From positions 1 to 42,707 of the forward strand of contig CALVIY010000008.1 in NCBI GenBank assembly GCA_944331955.1: a stretch of 42,707 bases of DNA, written 5' to 3'. This DNA comes from an uncultured Bacilli bacterium. GTDB taxonomy: Bacteria; Bacillota_I; Bacilli_A; RF39; UBA660. Of the stretch, positions 42,510 through 42,707 are shown in pieces. The notes beneath the pieces were generated by a model. That model had not been told where the DNA came from, ran no database searches, and saw only the letters and a program-made list of their open reading frames with translations. The position numbers were made by a program, and so were the translations under genes. The number at the start of each line of letters is the position of its first letter. Position 1 is the stretch's first letter.

Positions 42510-42680
42510 CTATATTAATTTAATATAGATTAATATTAGTGGGAAGCAAAAAGTGCAGTAATGCAGATATTGAGATATTAAAATCTTGATACTAAAATTG
42601 GGATATAAAAATCCTACTATTGAAATGCTAAAATGCTATTATAACCACTCGCGAAAACGAGTAAGAAAGGATGTGTTTTT
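42510..42680 (+). promoter_or_regulatory. Long 5' leader of rplK with several hairpins
   Basis: About 170 bases with no ORF and several small hairpins: GTGCAGTAATGCAG, GGGAT/AATCC (42600-42615) and ACTCG-CGAAAA-CGAGT (42647-42662), the last just before GAAAGGATG. L11-L1 operons are usually autoregulated by L1 binding the leader, so this is a plausible L1 operator. I did not verify the L1 motif. Confidence 0.45.
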
Positions 42681-42681
42681 C

Positions 42682-42707
42682 GTGGCAAAGAAAGAAGTTG
42701 TAAAGAA
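42682..42707 (+). CDS. rplK: 50S ribosomal protein L11, start only
   Basis: GTG 42682 opens MAKKEVVK, the L11 N-terminus, and the gene runs off the window. The secE-nusG-rplK order supports it. A GAAAGGATG ribosome binding site lies at 42665-42673. Confidence 0.85.

Noticed and set aside
1-42707. CRISPR arrays, tRNA or rRNA genes
   Set aside because: No regularly spaced repeats and no cloverleaf or rRNA-like segments were seen by eye.

Overview
The window is AT-rich, low-GC Gram-positive DNA. It uses strong AGGAGG-type ribosome binding sites, and tryptophan is encoded by TGG, so TGA is a normal stop. The housekeeping genes (prfB with a programmed frameshift, two YitT-like proteins, ftsEX with a PcsB-like hydrolase, uvrB, secE, nusG and the start of rplK) fit a gut-type Bacillota/Mycoplasmatota-like bacterium. 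I cannot name the species.

Layout. Positions 1-4613 look like a small 4.5 kb integrated element: a Ser/Thr-kinase-like protein, a tyrosine recombinase, a DNA-binding protein and a Doc/Fic toxin. It is flanked by a 29-bp perfect direct repeat lying inside two copies of the tail of a SEC-C-motif gene. A RhuM-family gene and a DapB_N-type dehydrogenase follow. Positions 7.2-13 kb are core genes: a candidate minus-strand small RNA, prfB, two yitT-like genes, ftsE-ftsX-pcsB. Positions 13-18 kb hold a slipped HTH gene, a promoter with direct-repeat operators and a leader/terminator, a four-gene operon of unknown coiled-coil proteins, and a membrane-anchored protein on the opposite strand.

Positions 18.38-37.73 kb are a 19.3 kb integrated element inside uvrB. 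The native uvrB is cut after codon 91 at an 11-bp core (18381-18391). The element brings its own uvrB 5' segment and ribosome binding site, so a complete uvrB is rebuilt at the right end (37455-39410). The right side of the element resembles the regulation/integration module of Tn916/Tn1549-type ICEs (sigma-like protein, small orf8/orf10-like genes, Xis, Int), followed by a second integrase. The left side is a wreck: the ParA N-terminus is fused to a frameshifted conjugation cell-wall hydrolase, so the transfer module has been deleted. Cargo between the two includes a secreted protein with a three-permease ABC transporter, and a six-gene operon (GreA-like, P-loop kinase, U32 Fe-S protein, GHMP kinase-methyltransferase fusion, PLP aminotransferase/decarboxylase, HAM1/RdgB-like). 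That operon has a perfectly spaced promoter and a leader with interlocked antiterminator and terminator stems. It is the best candidate for an undescribed system, possibly a nucleotide-analogue or small-metabolite pathway with self-protection. The element also carries a roughly 300-nt structured RNA gene with its own promoter and terminator.

Positions 37.4-42.7 kb return to the chromosome: uvrB, a radical SAM gene flanked by two paralogous small genes, then secE-nusG and the rplK leader.
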